From positions 1 through 21,666 of the forward strand of contig JADNYV010000567.1 of assembly GCA_015501055.1 (NCBI GenBank): a stretch of 21,666 nt of DNA, in the 5' to 3' direction. The stretch is from Mucidula mucida. Its lineage: Eukaryota > Basidiomycota > Agaricomycetes > Agaricales > Physalacriaceae. Shown here piece by piece: positions 19,240-21,666 of the stretch; position 1 is the first letter of the stretch; every line of letters begins with the position of its first letter. The notes under the pieces are model-generated. The model did no database searches, was not told the DNA's origin, and saw only the letters and a program-made list of their open reading frames with translations. Position numbers and translations under genes: made by a program.

Positions 19240-21666
19240 CCTCCAGGTGCGCATCTCTCCTCTCTTCCGATCGAGCGCTAACTCGATCCTCACAGGTTGG
19301 ACCGGCTCCTCCTTTTACTCGACACCGGCTCTTCGACCTCAGTGAGGACTACTGCCGCCAAGCAGCTGGCACAGCTTGCCGTAAAAAGTGTTACCGGCGA
19401 TGTTGCTATCGAAGAAGAAATCAAAACAAATCGACACCATGCATTCATCGGCGATCCTTCTTCATGGGCCGAACTAATGGCTGTCGTAGCCAGAGTTCGT
19501 CTTCCGCCTTACGTTAACATGTGCACACTAAATCCGTCCTAGATTATCCCTTTCCTCCATTCAAAGTCATTCGAATCTCGTACCGCCGCCTCAACCGCTC
19601 TTTCTCACATATTCTCTCTCACACCCCTTTGGAGACCAAACAACCTTGAAGATGATAAATCTGACATTCTTGTGTCTCTGCCAGAGCCGGAATACACTAA
19701 CTTTTCCGTTCAAGACCTCATAACGCAGGGCAAACTCCTTCTCGCGTCTTCCGGCAAGGAATTCCAGCGGCCCTCTGGGATACTGTCGAGCGCAGCCGAA
19801 GTTAAGAAAGCGAGAAAAGAAGCCATGGGCCGTCTGGGCCTTGACTTTCTTGACAATGTTGCCGATGAGATTGACTTGGACAAAGAGCTTGCTGACGAGG
19901 ATGGAGACGTCGAAATGGAACCTGCCCCGCCCACCAGCGGTAAGACGGAGACTCTAGCCCCTCCTTCACCAATGGATGTTTGCGTCCCATCCCCAAATAG
20001 CGGCGGCGACTCCCGCAGCGGGTCGGTCACTCCGAATACGGATACACCAACAGCCGAAGTCGATCTATCAGCGTTATCAGCGCGCGAGCGTAATCGGCTC
20101 AAGCGGAAACGGAAACCAGGGAACAGTGCTTTCGTGGCTGCGCCGCCTCCACAAGCCTGGAGCCAAGTATGCCGCCGCTCCTGCTCCCGCAGGCAACAAG
20201 TAAGACCTTCCGATGAATGGAGGCATTTCTATTTTTGACTCTGGTTTTAGAGCCCGCCTCATTGCTGCTGAGGAGAAGGCCAACACGTCGCGTCTGGGTA
20301 GTCCTGCGGCGGCTGCGGCCTCGTCGGATAAAGTCGTTATAGACCCAAGCAAGGGCGGTGCCGTGGCGGCCAAAGAAGTCAAACAGTCTAGAGCCCTAGA
20401 AGTTAAATCTGGCTTTTGGATATGGGACGGAGTGGTGAAGATCCTCGAAGTCAATCTGCTCAGTCCCGCCTGGGAAGTGCGTCACGGAGCTGCTATGGCG
20501 CTACGCGAACTACTGAAAATACAAGGTCAGTATGGTGGTATGCAAGGTACGGAGTTTCCTGTCCTGCATGTTTGTCTCCACCTAATAACTTACGCAGTCG
20601 ACGCGACATGGCAGGAAAATGCAATAGCCCACGAAAAGTGGTGCAATGACTTATCCGCCAAGTTCCTCTGCGTGTTCGTGCTCGACCGATTCGGCGATTT
20701 CGTCTCGGACCAAGTGATCGCACCGGTCAGAGAGATGGTCTCCCAGACACTTGCTTCTCTCCTCATCCACATGCCGCGGCGCTCTGTCATCCACGTGCAC
20801 CGCATTCTTCTCCAGATGATACAGCAGGATTTCACCATCCCTGCATCCATTGAGAGCAAATCGAGAACGAGGTCGAAGAAGAGCACTGATCAAAAGGTGC
20901 ATATCTGGGAGGTCAGGCATGCTGGCCTTCTTGGCATCAAGTACGAAGTTGCCGTTCGGCGACCTGTTTACCGGCCATGTTGTAAGCAGGAGGACTCGGA
21001 TTTCGATGACTCGGCTAAAGAAATCCTGCGTGGTGTTGTCGCTGCAGCTCTTCTCGGGTGTGTTGCTTCGTTGTTATCGACAAGGTCGATGGTTTACGCA
21101 TTCATGTAGATTGAGTGATCCTGATGACGACGTTCGCGCTGTAGCCGCCAGTTGCTTGTTGCCCGTCGCCGGGCATCTGGTGGAGCATCTCCCTGAATCT
21201 CTTGAACAAGTACTTGTGGTGCTTTGGCAATGCTTGAGCGACATGAAGGATGACTTGAACTCCAGTGTTGGAGCAGTCATGGATCTGTTAGGTATATTTA
21301 TTCTTGCGGACCACATTTTTAGTTTGACGCCTCGCAGGTAAACTGGTTGTTTTTGACAAAGTTATCTCATTGCTCGGTAACGATACCTTTGGGTAGGATT
21401 CACCTATTTCTGTGTTGTGATTTGTACTCAGTGTTCACAGGTTACCGCTCTCCAAACTGGCGTGCGCGCTGTTTCCCTTCTTTCGCCATACAATTGCAAA
21501 TGTTCGACTTGCTGTGGTGGAGACGTTACACTCCTTCATCGCTGTTGAGTCCCTCCCTCGTGACTGGATTGATACGGCTTTCCTTCGCTTGCTTTTCCAA
21601 AATCTGATCGTAGAAGAGCGTCCAGACATACGGGATGCGACCTTAAAGACCTGGCGGATGGCCTTA
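19236..21666 (+). CDS. MOT1: MOT1/BTAF1, TBP-associated Snf2-family ATPase (N-terminal part, 3' end off window)
   Basis: MOT1 uses ATP to strip TATA-binding protein from DNA. Exons: 19236-19246, 19296-19494, 19543-20199, 20251-20546, 20598-21057, 21110-21291, 21338-21392, 21441-21666 and on. Introns are 46-52 bases. The first coding exon is only 11 bases (MTS plus two bases), joining to RLDRLLLLLDTGSSTSVR as in other MOT1 proteins. The window covers roughly the first 690 of about 1900 residues: HEAT repeats with SWAELMAVVAR, SRTAASTALSHIF, an acidic linker, RERNRLKRKRKPGNSAF, FWIWDGVVKILEVNLLSPAWE, WCNDLSAKFLCVFVLDRFGD, HIWEVRHAGLLGIKYEVAVR, DPDDDVRAVAASCLLPVAG and FPFFRHTIANVRLAVVETL. The Snf2 ATPase lies off the right edge. 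The frame breaks once within exon 3, near 20145-20160, so the gene as written does not translate without a correction or an odd splice. Confidence 0.9.

Noticed and set aside
18822..19293. Two minus-strand open frames of more than 130 codons
   Set aside because: No domain, no splice-consistent extension and a location in a divergent promoter; one overlaps the MOT1 start.
20960..21030. Possible extra MOT1 intron at the GTAAGC donor near 20981
   Set aside because: Every AG in range gives a stop or the wrong phase, and the removed part would include the acidic EDSDFDD stretch that reads well as protein.

Overview
The window looks like nuclear DNA of a basidiomycete fungus, most likely an Agaricomycete. 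Genes are dense and carry many introns of about 44-60 bases with GT-AG ends. The protein set (PAN2, SOG2, JMJD5-type JmjC protein, MOT1) is fungal, and one gene carries a domain resembling the basidiomycete-rich DUF6699 family. I built all gene models by hand from splice signals, reading-phase agreement between exons and recalled family similarity. No search was run, so family names rest on motif recognition.

Layout, left to right. PAN2 (minus, 3' end off the left edge) starts only 95 bases after the stop of a flavin-dependent monooxygenase gene (minus, 11 exons). A divergent spacer of about 0.7 kb leads to a nine-exon plus-strand gene with a C-terminal DUF6699-like domain. Next comes an AT-rich block of about 2.5 kb made largely of transposon debris: a MITE with TA target-site duplication, a broken Tc1/mariner transposase, and a probable small solo LTR inserted beside it. 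An unrecognised, mostly disordered plus-strand protein of 519 residues follows, and part of its 3' flank is duplicated about 460 bases downstream. A tRNA gene read as Trp(CCA), with a hairpin-forming insert of 51 bases, lies on the minus strand. Then come SOG2 (minus, leucine-rich repeats plus RAM-signalling region), a KDM8/JMJD5-type JmjC protein (minus), a spacer of about 1 kb, and the N-terminal third of MOT1/BTAF1 (plus, off the right edge).

The genes do not form a pathway. They are housekeeping genes for mRNA deadenylation (PAN2), polarity and cytokinesis signalling (SOG2), TBP recycling (MOT1) and 2-oxoglutarate-dependent hydroxylation (KDM8-like), with an FMO and two less-known genes between them. 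I found no operon-like or defence-like system and no convincing new multi-gene system. The points most worth a second look are the tRNA insert, a frame break in MOT1, a 75-codon upstream ORF whose stop overlaps the MOT1 start codon, a GC-AG intron in SOG2, and the nested transposon remnants.
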